64,000 bases of DNA from CBDBCU01 sp965243185 (GTDB lineage: Bacteria > Chloroflexota > Dehalococcoidia > Lucifugimonadales > UBA3495): assembly GCA_965243185.1 (NCBI GenBank), contig OZ251531.1:1-64000 (forward strand), written 5' to 3'. The stretch's first letter is position 1, and every line of letters starts with the position of its first letter. The translations under genes were made by a program, and so were the position numbers. The notes beneath the pieces were generated by a model. It saw only the letters and a program-made list of their open reading frames with translations. It had not been told where the DNA came from and did not search any database. Shown one piece after another: positions 55,588 to 64,000 of the stretch.

Positions 55588-56496
55588 CTAACCGGTATTC
55601 CTGTTGTCAATCAAGCTCTGGGCATCCTCAAAGGACAAGCCCGCGCCCTCCAGTTGAACTTGCGCCTGCACCCCGGCCAGCCACCCGGAACCCCGGGAAA
55701 CAAAAGAACCCTCTACCGGCGCCGCTTGGGTATAGTCCCGCCCCACCGCAAACTTAATCAAATCGCCGCCCCACACCAGCGACTGCCCCCGGGTCGGATC
55801 CGCCGGCAGCCAGCCCAATTCGGGATGCAAAAACTCCACCCAAGCGTGGGTTTCCCCCACCTGCGTTGCCAGCAGCCCGCTGACATAGCGGGTCGGGATA
55901 CCCAAAGCCTTCAGCAGCCCCAAAGCCAGATGCGCCATATCCTGGCAAACCCCCTCCCCGGCCGCTAGCACTTGGCTGGCCGTGGTCGCTACCGTCGTGC
56001 GCGATGGCACATACTGAATGTTCCGATACACCCATTCCACCACCCGGGACACCGACTCCATCAACCCCTCGGCGTCTCCCTGAATTTCCCGGGCCGTGTT
56101 AATCAAACTCTCCGGGTCCACCAACGGCGTCGGGGTCAGAAACTCCGCCACCGCCAAATCATAGTCCAACCCGCGCAAAGCCATTTCCGGCGGCGCCGCC
56201 GGCGGCCGGGCAATCCGCACCGCCCCAATCGCCAGAATGGTGAACTCCCGATGCGGCGCCGTTACCCTTACCCGGTGCGTCGGGTTGCCGTAGGCGTCCC
56301 GGAACTGCGCCGGACGACTGGCTGGCATCGTCATCAACGCCGTATTGACTGGCTTCTGGTAAGCGTCCGCATACGCCGACAAGCGCAGAAAGTTATCATT
56401 CTGCACCACCACATCCGTATAGTGGTAGCGGGCCGCATAGGCATAGCTGGCCACGGCCGCGCCATCCCTCAGCGCACCACCCATGTCGGCTTGCAT
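55588..56496 (-). CDS. Transglutaminase-like cysteine peptidase family protein
   Basis: A 302-residue protein with an N-terminal beta domain (about 15-95) typical of bacterial transglutaminase-like proteins and a catalytic core with Cys in EGVCQDMAHLAL, His in ETHAWVEF and Asp in LPADPTRG. Members of this operon type are predicted to act as peptidases or amidases on the product of the ATP-grasp ligase. It overlaps the ATP-grasp gene by 28 bases. There is no signal peptide, so it is cytoplasmic. Confidence 0.88.
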   Translation of the reverse strand: MQADMGGALRDGAAVASYAYAARYHYTDVVVQNDNFLRLSAYADAYQKPVNTALMTMPASRPAQFRDAYGNPTHRVRVTAPHREFTILAIGAVRIARPPAAPPEMALRGLDYDLAVAEFLTPTPLVDPESLINTAREIQGDAEGLMESVSRVVEWVYRNIQYVPSRTTVATTASQVLAAGEGVCQDMAHLALGLLKALGIPTRYVSGLLATQVGETHAWVEFLHPELGWLPADPTRGQSLVWGGDLIKFAVGRDYTQAAPVEGSFVSRGSGWLAGVQAQVQLEGAGLSFEDAQSLIDNRNTG

Positions 56497-57848
56497 AACC
56501 CACCTGACGAGTTGTTGGTAATCCGGCTGTTCGCCCGGGCCACCCGGGTCAGCCCCCCGGGAAAGGCCGTCGCCTCCCCCCGCCCGTTCTGCACCGCAAA
56601 CACCCGCAGGTCAATATACCGTTCCTCAAACCGGCCGCTGCTCTCGTCAAAAACCAGATGACGGGAAAAATCCAGCGTCTCCTGCGCGATAAACGCCCGC
56701 GGCGACTCGATTATATGCCGGGCCAGGTTGTTCCGGTAGTTCCCCCCCAAGTCCGGCATAATATAAACCCCGATGCCCCCATACCCCTGCCGGGTTTTCA
56801 CCACCAGCTTATCCAGATTTTCCAGCGCATACTTGCGGCTGCCGGCATCCTGCAAATCATAGCTCACCGCCTGATCCAGAATCGGCTCCTCCCCCAAGTA
56901 ATGCCGTATCATCTCCGGCACCCACTTGAACACCAGTTTGTCATCCGCCGCGCTGGTCCCCATCCCGTTCACTAATACCACCTTGCCCTGCAAGTAGGCA
57001 TCCGTCAGGCCGGGAACGAATATCTCCAAATCCTCCACCCGGCGATAGATTAAATCCACCGCTATGTCCCCGTCCAGCGCCTTCACCCACACCCGCCCGT
57101 CCGGCCCCACATACAAGTCCGAACCTTCCACCAGCGGGATACCCAGCAGCTCGCTCAGGTACCGATGCTCGAAAAAAGCCGCCCCGAACTTGCTATCCGT
57201 CAGCAGAACGCAAACCGGGTTTTCCCGGTCGCACAGGGAAGTGAACAAGTCCCCATAGGTCGCATTGATGTCATAAGGAACTATCTCATACCCCGCCGCC
57301 ACCTCCGGCAACACCCGTTGCCCGATCTCCACCGCCTTTAACTGGTAGCTAATGCCCGACGGAATCCGCAGGTTGTCCTCCAGTACCACATATCGCCCGT
57401 CCTCCAGATGTACCAGGTCAATCCCGTAAATGTGGACAAAGGTATCTTTGGCCGGCCGAAACCCCTGATAATCCGGGTAGTAATACTGACAGGAATAAAT
57501 TACATCCTCCGGAACGATGGGCTGACTCCCGTTATACAGGTCGAGGAGAAAGCAGTTCAACGCCTTCAGCCGCTGCTCCACCCCGGCACCGATAACCGCC
57601 CACTCCCCTTGCCGAATGATGCGCGGTATCCAGTCGGTCGGCGTAGTGCGAAAAGTCTTGGGATCCAGCAGAAAGGAAAAGGCGTCCAACGCCGCCGCCC
57701 GCTTCGCCGCCCCCCAGCGGCTCCGCATCTCCTCCAGCCCCATCCCTTCCAGCGCGGTCATCGCCGCCGCATAGTTGACATTGACCAAACCCTCCCCGGT
57801 CAGATACTCACTGCAAGCCGTTTCCGCAGCCGAAGTTAGCGGTATCAT
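56469..57848 (-). CDS. Circularly permuted ATP-grasp protein (type 2)
   Basis: A 459-residue ligase-like protein. DWIPRIIRQGEWAVIGAGVEQRLKALNCFL, HIYGIDLVHLEDGRYVVLEDNLRIPSG, KFGAAFFEHRYLSELLGIPLVEGSDL and VVKTRQGYGGIGV are the family landmarks. The enzyme should activate a carboxylate with ATP and join it to an amine. With transglutaminase and alpha-E partners, the predicted product is a small peptide or peptide tag. The chemistry is known only from genome context (prior comparative work on ATP-grasp ligases). Confidence 0.9.
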   Translation of the reverse strand: MIPLTSAAETACSEYLTGEGLVNVNYAAAMTALEGMGLEEMRSRWGAAKRAAALDAFSFLLDPKTFRTTPTDWIPRIIRQGEWAVIGAGVEQRLKALNCFLLDLYNGSQPIVPEDVIYSCQYYYPDYQGFRPAKDTFVHIYGIDLVHLEDGRYVVLEDNLRIPSGISYQLKAVEIGQRVLPEVAAGYEIVPYDINATYGDLFTSLCDRENPVCVLLTDSKFGAAFFEHRYLSELLGIPLVEGSDLYVGPDGRVWVKALDGDIAVDLIYRRVEDLEIFVPGLTDAYLQGKVVLVNGMGTSAADDKLVFKWVPEMIRHYLGEEPILDQAVSYDLQDAGSRKYALENLDKLVVKTRQGYGGIGVYIMPDLGGNYRNNLARHIIESPRAFIAQETLDFSRHLVFDESSGRFEERYIDLRVFAVQNGRGEATAFPGGLTRVARANSRITNNSSGGLCKPTWVVR

Positions 57849-58229
57849 AAACCATCCTTCGCCGGCTTTTCTTTGTCCATCCCGCGCCGGTTAAGACCAT
57901 TCTAGCCCCATCCGGTTAAACTTTTGTTACCAACCGGTTACAATCGGATTACGCCCGGCACCGGAAACGCAAGGGTAGCAATTGCCGGGCGGCGCTATTT
58001 TGTATTGGCAACCCTTATAATCGACCCTCTCCCGGCCGCCCGCGCCAACCGTCCAAGGCCGCAAACCCGGCCGAACCCCGCCGCAACCACCCCTTGTAAT
58101 ATGTTAAGGGCTGTGGTATATATTTGACAACTGAAACCCGCCGGGTATCCCGGCCGCGTTTCCCGCGGGAGAGCATATCCGCCCATTACGGCTTGTCTTT
58201 AAGTACCCTTTCCCTGCAAGGACCGAAAC
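57849..58229. other. Divergent intergenic region before the glycan cluster
   Basis: No gene is visible. A consensus TATAAT lies at 58016-58021 on the plus strand but lacks a good -35. No strong minus-strand promoter for the ATP-grasp gene is clear. Confidence 0.4.
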
Positions 58230-59114
58230 TTGCTGACCTTATTCACCACCCTGCGGCCCTTTACCGACCCGCATATCGCCACCATTCAGCGCAACGCCAT
58301 CCGCAGTTGGCTGGCTCTCGACCCCACGCCGCAGGTTATCCTTATCGGCAACGAACCCGGCGTCCCCGAAATCGCCGCCGAGTTTTCCCTTTCCCACATC
58401 CCCCAAGTGGAATGTGACCGGCGCGACATACCCCTCCGCTCCTCCCTCTGTCAACTGGCCCGGGACGCCGCCCACTATGACCGCCTCTGCATCATCAACG
58501 GCGATATAATCATCCTCGACGGCTTTTACGAAGCCTTGAACGCCATTTCCCTGCCCCAGTTTATCGCCGCCGGCCAGCGTTACAACCTCCCGGTCACCAC
58601 CGAAATCGACTTTGCCGCCCCGGATTGGCGCGACCGCCTGCGCGCCCAAATCAAACAATCCGGCGAACTCTTTATCCCCTCCGCCATCGACTACGCCGTC
58701 TATCCCAAAAGCATCAACCCGCCCATCCTGCCGCCCTTCTCCGTAACCGCTCCCGGCTGGGATCCCTGGTTCCTCTTTCAGCACCAGCAGCGCGGCATCC
58801 CCGTAGTCAACATCGGCCCCCGCGTAACCGTCATCCACCAGAACCACGAAACGCCCCGGCAAACCGCCCGCAAACAAAACGACTGGCGACGGGATGATAC
58901 CGCTATGGCAACCCTGCGCCAGGCCGGCGGTTTTTCCAGTATGATTTCCCTGCGCGAAGCCGACTATATCGTAACCGCCGCCGGCTTGCAGCGGCCGCCC
59001 TGGGCCAACCGTCTCCTCTCCCGCCTCTCCCGCAACCGGGCTTGGCGTGGCGCCTTGGGCTTCCGCCGCCAGTTAAAAATGCGCTACCTCAGCGGCGCCG
59101 GCCTTATCGGATAA
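58230..59114 (+). CDS. Putative GT-A-like glycosyltransferase
   Basis: A 294-residue protein with the outline of a nucleotide-sugar glycosyltransferase: [11 protein letters not shown] at the start, [29 protein letters not shown] as a DXD-like position, and a C-terminal [19 protein letters not shown] acceptor region. I do not recognise a named family. It starts with TTG 58230 after AAGGA and lies 7 bases before the GDP-mannose dehydratase gene, so it may transfer a deoxy sugar made by that pathway. Confidence 0.62.
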   Translation: MLTLFTTLRPFTDPHIATIQRNAIRSWLALDPTPQVILIGNEPGVPEIAAEFSLSHIPQVECDRRDIPLRSSLCQLARDAAHYDRLCIINGDIIILDGFYEALNAISLPQFIAAGQRYNLPVTTEIDFAAPDWRDRLRAQIKQSGELFIPSAIDYAVYPKSINPPILPPFSVTAPGWDPWFLFQHQQRGIPVVNIGPRVTVIHQNHETPRQTARKQNDWRRDDTAMATLRQAGGFSSMISLREADYIVTAAGLQRPPWANRLLSRLSRNRAWRGALGFRRQLKMRYLSGAGLIG

Positions 59115-59121
59115 TCCGCCA

Positions 59122-60135
59122 ATGAAAACCGCTTTGATTACCGGCGTAACCGGCCAGGACGGAACCTATCTGTCCCAACTGTTGCTGGAAAAGGGTTACA
59201 CCGTCCACGGCCTCCGGGTTTTCGGCGACCTCCGCGAACCCGACCCTCGCGTCATCCTCCACTACGGCGACCTCACCGACGCCACCAACCTCATCCGCAT
59301 CGTTCACGAAGTCCGCCCCGATGAAATCTACAACCTGGCTGCCCAAAGCCAGGTCGCCGTCTCCTTCGAGACCCCCGAATACACCGCCAACGCCGACGCC
59401 CTCGGCGTCCTCCGCCTCCTCGAAGCCATCCGCATCTGCGGCCTTGCCGAGCAAACCCGCTTTTTTCAGGCTTCCAGCTCCGATATGTTCGGCAAAGCCG
59501 TCGAGCGTCCGCAGAGGGAAACCACTCCCTTTTACCCCCGTTCCCCCTACGCCGCCGCTAAAGCCTACGCCCACTGGATAACCGTCAACTACCGAGAATC
59601 CTATCGCATCTACGCGTGCAGCGGCATCCTTTATAATCACGAATCCCCCTTGCGCGGCGACACTTTCGTAACCCGCAAAATCACTCGCACCCTCTCCCGT
59701 GTTAAAGTAGGGTTAGAGCAATGCCTCTACCTCGGCAATATGGACGCCCAACGCGATTGGGGCCACGCCAAAGATTATGTCCGCGCCGAATGGATGATGC
59801 TCCAGCAGCCCGACCCGGAGGATTATGTCATTGCCTCCGGCCAGCTCCATTCCGTCCGCGACTTCGTAGCCGCCGCGGCCGAAGTTCTGGAAATACCCCT
59901 CGAATGGCACGGTCAGGGCGTAGCCGAAACCGGCATTGACGCCACCACCAGCCAAACCATCGTACGCATTGATGAAAAGTTCTTTCGACCCGTCGAACCC
60001 CAATCCCTCGTCGGCGACACCACCAAGGCCCGCCGGCAATTGGGCTGGCAGCCGGAAATCGGCTTCAACGAACTGGTAAAGGAAATGGTAGCAGTGGACT
60101 TGCCCCTGGCCCAGGACGCCGCCCGCCAGCAGTAA
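59122..60135 (+). CDS. gmd: GDP-mannose 4,6-dehydratase
   Basis: This short-chain dehydratase converts GDP-mannose to GDP-4-keto-6-deoxymannose. The 337-residue protein has the NADP motif [28 protein letters not shown], the SSSDMFG region, catalytic YAAAK ([12 protein letters not shown]) and [18 protein letters not shown], which is specific for this enzyme. It is followed 48 bases later by the GDP-fucose synthase gene, so the pathway goes to GDP-L-fucose. Confidence 0.95.
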   Translation: MKTALITGVTGQDGTYLSQLLLEKGYTVHGLRVFGDLREPDPRVILHYGDLTDATNLIRIVHEVRPDEIYNLAAQSQVAVSFETPEYTANADALGVLRLLEAIRICGLAEQTRFFQASSSDMFGKAVERPQRETTPFYPRSPYAAAKAYAHWITVNYRESYRIYACSGILYNHESPLRGDTFVTRKITRTLSRVKVGLEQCLYLGNMDAQRDWGHAKDYVRAEWMMLQQPDPEDYVIASGQLHSVRDFVAAAAEVLEIPLEWHGQGVAETGIDATTSQTIVRIDEKFFRPVEPQSLVGDTTKARRQLGWQPEIGFNELVKEMVAVDLPLAQDAARQQ

Positions 60136-60183
60136 GTCCGGATCCCTGACCCGCAGCGAAGTTAGAATTAGGGGAGTTAGGCA

Positions 60184-61143
60184 ATGAAACCGGAAACCGC
60201 TATGGACCAAGACGCGTCAATTTTCGTAGCCGGCCACCGCGGCTTGGTCGGTTCCGCCATTACCCGCCGCCTGGCCGAACTCGGCTTTACCAACCTCATC
60301 AAACGCACCCGCGCCCAACTGGATTTGCGCGACCAGGCCGCTGTCGAACGCTTTTTCAGCGACGAACAGCCCCAGTATGTCTTTCTCGCCGCCGCCAAAG
60401 TCGGCGGCATCGTCGCCAACGACACTTGGCCTGCCGATTTCATCAGCCAGAACCTCCAAATCCAGACCAATGTCATCGACGCCGCCTATCGCCACGGCGC
60501 CGCCAAGCTCTGCTTCCTCGGCTCCAGCTGCGTCTATCCCCGCATGGCTCCCCAGCCCATCACCGAGGACTCCCTCCTGACCAGCGAACTGGAAACTACC
60601 AACGAATGGTACGCCGTCGCCAAAATCGCCGGCATCAAAATGTGCCAGGCTTACACCCGGCAGTACGGCTTCAACACCATCTCCCTGATGCCCACCAACC
60701 TTTACGGCCCCGGCGACAACTTCGACCTCGAATCTTCCCATGTCATCCCCGCCCTCCTCCGCAAGTTCCACCAGGGCAAACTCGACGGCGACCCTTCCGT
60801 CCCCGTCTGGGGTTCCGGCCGCCCTCGCCGCGAATTCCTTTACATCGACGATATGGCTGACGCCGCCTGTTTCCTGATGCAAAACTACAACTCCCCGGAA
60901 ATCATCAACGTCGGCGTCGGCGATGATGTCTCCATTGCCGAACTGGCCGCCACCATCGGCCAAGTAGTCGGTTTCGAGGGCGAAATCGCCTTCGATCCCA
61001 CCCGGCCCGACGGCACCCCTCGCAAACTCCTCGATATGACCAAGTGCCACCAACTCGGTTGGAAAGCCCGCACCAGCCTTGCCGATGGCTTGCGGACTAC
61101 CTACGACTGGTACCTGAAAAACTACGCCGCCGTTGCCGTCTAA
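60184..61143 (+). CDS. fcl: GDP-L-fucose synthase
   Basis: The epimerase/reductase that completes GDP-L-fucose. The 319-residue protein shows IFVAGHRGLVGSAI, AAAKVGGIVAN, LGSSCVYPRMAPQPI with catalytic Ser and Cys, the YAVAK triad region and PTNLYGPGDNFDLESSHVIPAL. An in-frame ATG at 60202 is an alternative start. Together with the dehydratase it provides fucose for the surface glycan made by this cluster. Confidence 0.95.
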   Translation: MKPETAMDQDASIFVAGHRGLVGSAITRRLAELGFTNLIKRTRAQLDLRDQAAVERFFSDEQPQYVFLAAAKVGGIVANDTWPADFISQNLQIQTNVIDAAYRHGAAKLCFLGSSCVYPRMAPQPITEDSLLTSELETTNEWYAVAKIAGIKMCQAYTRQYGFNTISLMPTNLYGPGDNFDLESSHVIPALLRKFHQGKLDGDPSVPVWGSGRPRREFLYIDDMADAACFLMQNYNSPEIINVGVGDDVSIAELAATIGQVVGFEGEIAFDPTRPDGTPRKLLDMTKCHQLGWKARTSLADGLRTTYDWYLKNYAAVAV

Positions 61144-61160
61144 CCCCAATATGCTATAAT
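61133..61160 (+). promoter_or_regulatory. Internal promoter before sxtJ
   Basis: TTGCCG (61133-61138), 16 bases, then an extended -10 TGC-TATAAT (61152-61160). It could express the SxtJ/DUF5989/carbamoyltransferase genes separately from the fucose genes. Confidence 0.55.
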
Positions 61161-61199
61161 TGGGCCAAATAACCCGGCTCAACGGCGGCCTTTCCGATT

Positions 61200-61637
61200 A
61201 TGGCAGAACCCGTACACACCCACGAGCGGCTGACCGGCGGTGCGCCCCTTGCCGAAACTTCCAACCGGATTTTCGGCATCAGCTTTGCCGCCGTCTTTAC
61301 CATCATTGCTCTGCTGCACCTGTTTGTCCGGGAAAAGGACTACTGGTGGTACTTCGCCATCATCGCCGCCGTTTTCTTGCTGCCGGCCCTGCTCAAACCC
61401 GAACTCTTGGGGCCGCTCAACCGCCTCTGGCATCGGATACGCTTGGTACTGAACCGCATCATCGCCTTCCTGGTAATGGCCCTGCTCTTCTATGGCGTAG
61501 TATTGCCCACCGGCATTATAATGCGCGCTCTGGGCAAAGACCTGTTGCGGTTGCGCTACAACCGAGACGCCGCCAGCTACTGGCTCCCCCGCGACCCGCC
61601 CGGGCCGGAACCCGAAACCATGCAAAACCAATTCTGA
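61200..61637 (+). CDS. SxtJ family membrane protein
   Basis: A 145-residue protein with three hydrophobic segments (about 26-45, 50-68 and 85-108) and the pattern NRIFGISFAAVFTIIAL. SxtJ-type proteins occur next to NodU/CmcH carbamoyltransferases and DUF5989, as here. The role is unknown; a membrane platform for the carbamoyltransferase is inference. It ends 10 bases before the DUF5989 start. Confidence 0.83.
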   Translation: MAEPVHTHERLTGGAPLAETSNRIFGISFAAVFTIIALLHLFVREKDYWWYFAIIAAVFLLPALLKPELLGPLNRLWHRIRLVLNRIIAFLVMALLFYGVVLPTGIIMRALGKDLLRLRYNRDAASYWLPRDPPGPEPETMQNQF

Positions 61638-61647
61638 GGTCGCCGAA

Positions 61648-61800
61648 GTGCTGTCTTTCCTCTCTGAATTCTGGGCCTTTATGCTGGCCCGCAAAAAGTT
61701 CTGGCTCCTTCCGGTCATCGTTATGGCCCTGCTCTTGGGCGGCTTGGTCGTCCTCAGCACGACCAGCCCGGCCGCGCCCTTCATCTACACCATCTTTTAG
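61648..61800 (+). CDS. DUF5989 family small membrane protein
   Basis: A 50-residue protein starting with GTG 61648 (MLSFLSEFWAFMLARKKFW) and ending in FIYTIF at TAG 61798-61800. One membrane helix lies at about residues 20-38. It fills the gap between sxtJ and the carbamoyltransferase gene, with GAGG upstream. This tiny protein is a regular companion of the two genes in other bacteria. It is easily missed because of its size and GTG start. Confidence 0.82.
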   Translation: MLSFLSEFWAFMLARKKFWLLPVIVMALLLGGLVVLSTTSPAAPFIYTIF

Positions 61801-61802
61801 CC

Positions 61803-63611
61803 ATGCGTATCCTCGGCTTGTCGGCCTTCTACCACGACAGCGCCGCCGCCCTCGTCGTCGACGGCCGCATCCTTGCCGCCGCCCAGGAGGAACGCTTTAC
61901 CCGCAAAAAAAATGACGCCGGCTATCCCCAAAATGCCATCGACTACTGCCTCCAAGCCGGCGGACTATCTCCCGCCGACCTTGACCGGGTAGTCTTTTAT
62001 GACAAGCCCTTTCTCAAGTTCGAGCGACTCCTCGAAACCTATGTAGCCTTTGCCCCCCGCGGCTTCCGCTCCTTCAGTATGGCCATCCCCCTCTGGGTCA
62101 AGGAAAAACTCTTCCAGAAAGACCTGCTCCGCCGCCGCCTCAAAGCCCTCGACCCGGCCGTGGACTGGAACCACAAACTCCTCTTTACCGAACACCATCA
62201 ATCCCACGCCGCCAGTGCCTTCTACCCTTCTCCCTTTCCCGACGCCGTAGTCTTGACTATGGACGGCGTCGGCGAATGGGCCACCACTTCCGCCGCTGTC
62301 GGCCACGGCAACCGCCTTGAAATGCTCCGGGAAATCCACTTCCCCCACTCCTTGGGCTTGCTCTACTCCGCCTTCACCTACTACACCGGCTTTGCCGTCA
62401 ATTCCGGGGAATATAAACTGATGGGGTTGGCCCCCTACGGCCAACCCCAATACGCCCCGGCCATCCTCGACCACCTCATCGACCTGAAATCCGACGGCAC
62501 CTTCCGCCTGAACCTCGACTACTTCGACTACTGCACCGGGCTGAAAATGACCGGCCGCCGCTTTGCTGAACTCTTCGGCGGCCCGGCCCGCCAACCCCAC
62601 GAACCCCTCGAACAGCGTCACATGGATTTAGCCGCCTCCATCCAAACCGTCCTCGAGGAGGCCGTGCTGCGCCTGACCCGTTCCCTCCGCGCCGAAACCG
62701 GCATCCCCTACCTCTGCCTGGCTGGCGGCGTCGCCCTCAACTGTGTCGCCAACGGCAAAGTATTGCGCGACAGACAGTTTGAGAACATCTGGATTCAGCC
62801 GGCCGCCGGGGACGCCGGCGGCGCCCTCGGCGCCGCCCTGGCCGCCAGCCACGGCCTCTTTGACCAACCCCGTCCCTCCATCACTGCGGAAACCGGCCGG
62901 GACGCGATGCACGGCGCTTACCTCGGCCCAGAGTTCAGTCACGACGAAATCTGCCAAACCCTCGACGCCGCCGGCGCCAACTACGCCGTCCTTTCCGACC
63001 GGGAACTCATTGACGCCACCACCACCGCCCTGGCTGACGGCAAAGCCATCGGCTGGTTTCAAGGCCGTATGGAATTCGGACCGCGCGCCTTGGGCAACCG
63101 TTCCATCCTGGCCGACGCCCGTTCCCCCACCATCCAGCAAACCCTAAATTTGCAGGTAAAAGAGCGCGAATCCTTCCGCCCCTTTGCCCCCAGTGTCCTG
63201 CGCTCCGCCGTAGCCGACTGGTTCGACCTCAACGCCGACAGCCCCTATATGCTACTCGTCGCCGGCGTCAAATCCGAACACCGCAAATCTGTGGAAAACG
63301 CCCTTTCCGGCGTCGACCGCGTCCGGGAAGTCCGCTCCGCCATCCCGGCAGTAACCCATATCGACTACTCCGCCCGGGTCCAGACCGTCCACCCCGAAAC
63401 CAACCCCCGCTACCACGCCCTGCTCACTGCTTTTGCCACCCGCACCGGCTACCCCGTCATCGTCAACACCAGCTTTAATGTCAACGAGGAGCCTATCGTC
63501 TGCACCCCTCACGATGCCCTCCGCTGCTTCACCGCCGCCGGCCTCGACTGCCTGGCTATCGGCAACTGCTTCCTCAACAAAGCGGAACAAACCGCTTCCC
63601 CAAAATCATAA
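61803..63611 (+). CDS. NodU/CmcH-family carbamoyltransferase
   Basis: A 602-residue enzyme that transfers a carbamoyl group from carbamoyl phosphate to a sugar or other hydroxyl. The N-terminal half has GLSAFYHDSAAALV, HHQSHAASAFYPS and TMDGVGEWATTS of the Kae1-like domain; the C-terminal half has GWFQGRMEFGPRALGNRSIL, KERESFRPFAPS and NTSFNVNEEPIV. It starts 2 bases after the DUF5989 stop. The likely target is a glycan residue made by this cluster. Confidence 0.94.
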   Translation: MRILGLSAFYHDSAAALVVDGRILAAAQEERFTRKKNDAGYPQNAIDYCLQAGGLSPADLDRVVFYDKPFLKFERLLETYVAFAPRGFRSFSMAIPLWVKEKLFQKDLLRRRLKALDPAVDWNHKLLFTEHHQSHAASAFYPSPFPDAVVLTMDGVGEWATTSAAVGHGNRLEMLREIHFPHSLGLLYSAFTYYTGFAVNSGEYKLMGLAPYGQPQYAPAILDHLIDLKSDGTFRLNLDYFDYCTGLKMTGRRFAELFGGPARQPHEPLEQRHMDLAASIQTVLEEAVLRLTRSLRAETGIPYLCLAGGVALNCVANGKVLRDRQFENIWIQPAAGDAGGALGAALAASHGLFDQPRPSITAETGRDAMHGAYLGPEFSHDEICQTLDAAGANYAVLSDRELIDATTTALADGKAIGWFQGRMEFGPRALGNRSILADARSPTIQQTLNLQVKERESFRPFAPSVLRSAVADWFDLNADSPYMLLVAGVKSEHRKSVENALSGVDRVREVRSAIPAVTHIDYSARVQTVHPETNPRYHALLTAFATRTGYPVIVNTSFNVNEEPIVCTPHDALRCFTAAGLDCLAIGNCFLNKAEQTASPKS

Positions 63612-63631
63612 GACCCGGAAACTGACCCGCT

Positions 63632-64000
63632 ATGCCGTCTAACAGTAACCCCCCGCTGTACGCAACCCCGGCTACCCCTTCCCGAACCCGACAGGCATTG
63701 CGCCTCATTGGCTACAACGCCCTGACCATAGCCGTTCTGCTCATCATCATTGAGCTTGGCTTGCGCCTTCTCGGCTTTCAATTCGCTCTGGAACCGCCCC
63801 GTATTGAATTCGCCGGGCCCAACCCCTTTGTGCCGGAGAACCAACTCATTGCCGACCCCGAATTGCTTTGGGTTCCACCCGAATACCCAGCCCGCATCGC
63901 CGCCGCTCAAGCCCAACAACCTTCAATAGTTTTTATGGGCGACTCCTGTACCTTTTACGGCAAGTACGATGAAAAACTGCAATCAATAATCTCAGCGCGC
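63632..64000 (+). CDS. SGNH/GDSL-type hydrolase, N-terminal part (cut by window end)
   Basis: The first 123 codons of a longer gene. A membrane segment (about residues 25-45) precedes an extracytoplasmic domain starting near residue 100 with VFMGDSCTFYGKYD, whose GDS is block I of SGNH hydrolases. Such proteins often de-acetylate or O-acetylate surface polysaccharides. It begins 20 bases after the carbamoyltransferase gene. The remainder is outside the window. Confidence 0.78.
   Translation, partial: MPSNSNPPLYATPATPSRTRQALRLIGYNALTIAVLLIIIELGLRLLGFQFALEPPRIEFAGPNPFVPENQLIADPELLWVPPEYPARIAAAQAQQPSIVFMGDSCTFYGKYDEKLQSIISAR

Overview
The window is GC-rich bacterial chromosome with strong C-ending codon preference and frequent TTG/GTG starts preceded by purine-rich ribosome binding sites. 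Lipoproteins and anchored proteins with Thr/Pro/Ala-rich linkers, a translin-like protein, paired FmdB zinc ribbons, a TreT-type glycosyltransferase and compact operons suggest Chloroflexota, perhaps a Dehalococcoidia/SAR202-like lineage. This assignment is inference; no rRNA gene is present to test it. TAG, TGA and TAA are all used as ordinary stops.

Layout. 1-2.3 kb: 5' part of rpoB on the minus strand, with a consensus promoter. 2.8-9.2 kb: a DUF11-repeat surface protein, modABC and a HAD phosphatase. 9.2-13 kb: the SCO1664/DUF3090 pair and a divergent PEP-carboxykinase-like protein. 13-17.7 kb: a coiled-coil zinc metallopeptidase, aroA and a ComM/YifB ATPase. 17.8-22.2 kb: an anchored trypsin-like protease broken by an amber codon, then a five-gene operon (two FmdB proteins, ThiE, translin-like, MBL hydrolase). 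22.4-28.7 kb: polA split by a one-base frameshift, a DUF4258/DUF2283-like pair, a CitE-like lyase, FolB and a SagB-type double nitroreductase. 28.7-30.5 kb: a compact type II restriction-modification operon with its own promoter. 30.5-41.3 kb: a membrane protein with a duplicated C-terminal domain, OppD/OppF, a TPR protein, a GT2 glycosyltransferase, aspartate kinase, homoserine kinase, a lipoprotein and TreT.

41.3-46.2 kb: repeat-rich DNA, a secreted protein split at a nine-C tract and flanked by direct copies of a 66-bp repeat, then glmS and yvcK. 46.2-53.5 kb: a large N6-adenine methylase with a possible nuclease end, a luciferase-like oxidoreductase, a lipoprotein, a MetE-C-like protein and an MFS exporter. 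53.5-55 kb: a DUF1905/OmdA pseudogene split by a 915-bp IS5-family element. 55-57.9 kb: the alpha-E / transglutaminase / circularly permuted ATP-grasp operon. 58.2-64 kb: a surface-glycan cluster with a glycosyltransferase, GDP-mannose dehydratase, GDP-fucose synthase, SxtJ, DUF5989, a carbamoyltransferase and the start of an SGNH hydrolase.

Two themes run through the window. Many intergenic regions carry a palindromic repeat of the GTCATTCCC...GGGAATCCAGA type, which creates false N-terminal extensions of neighbouring genes. Four loci are broken; three of the lesions are single-base changes in C or G runs, so read or assembly error must be separated from real decay or phase variation.
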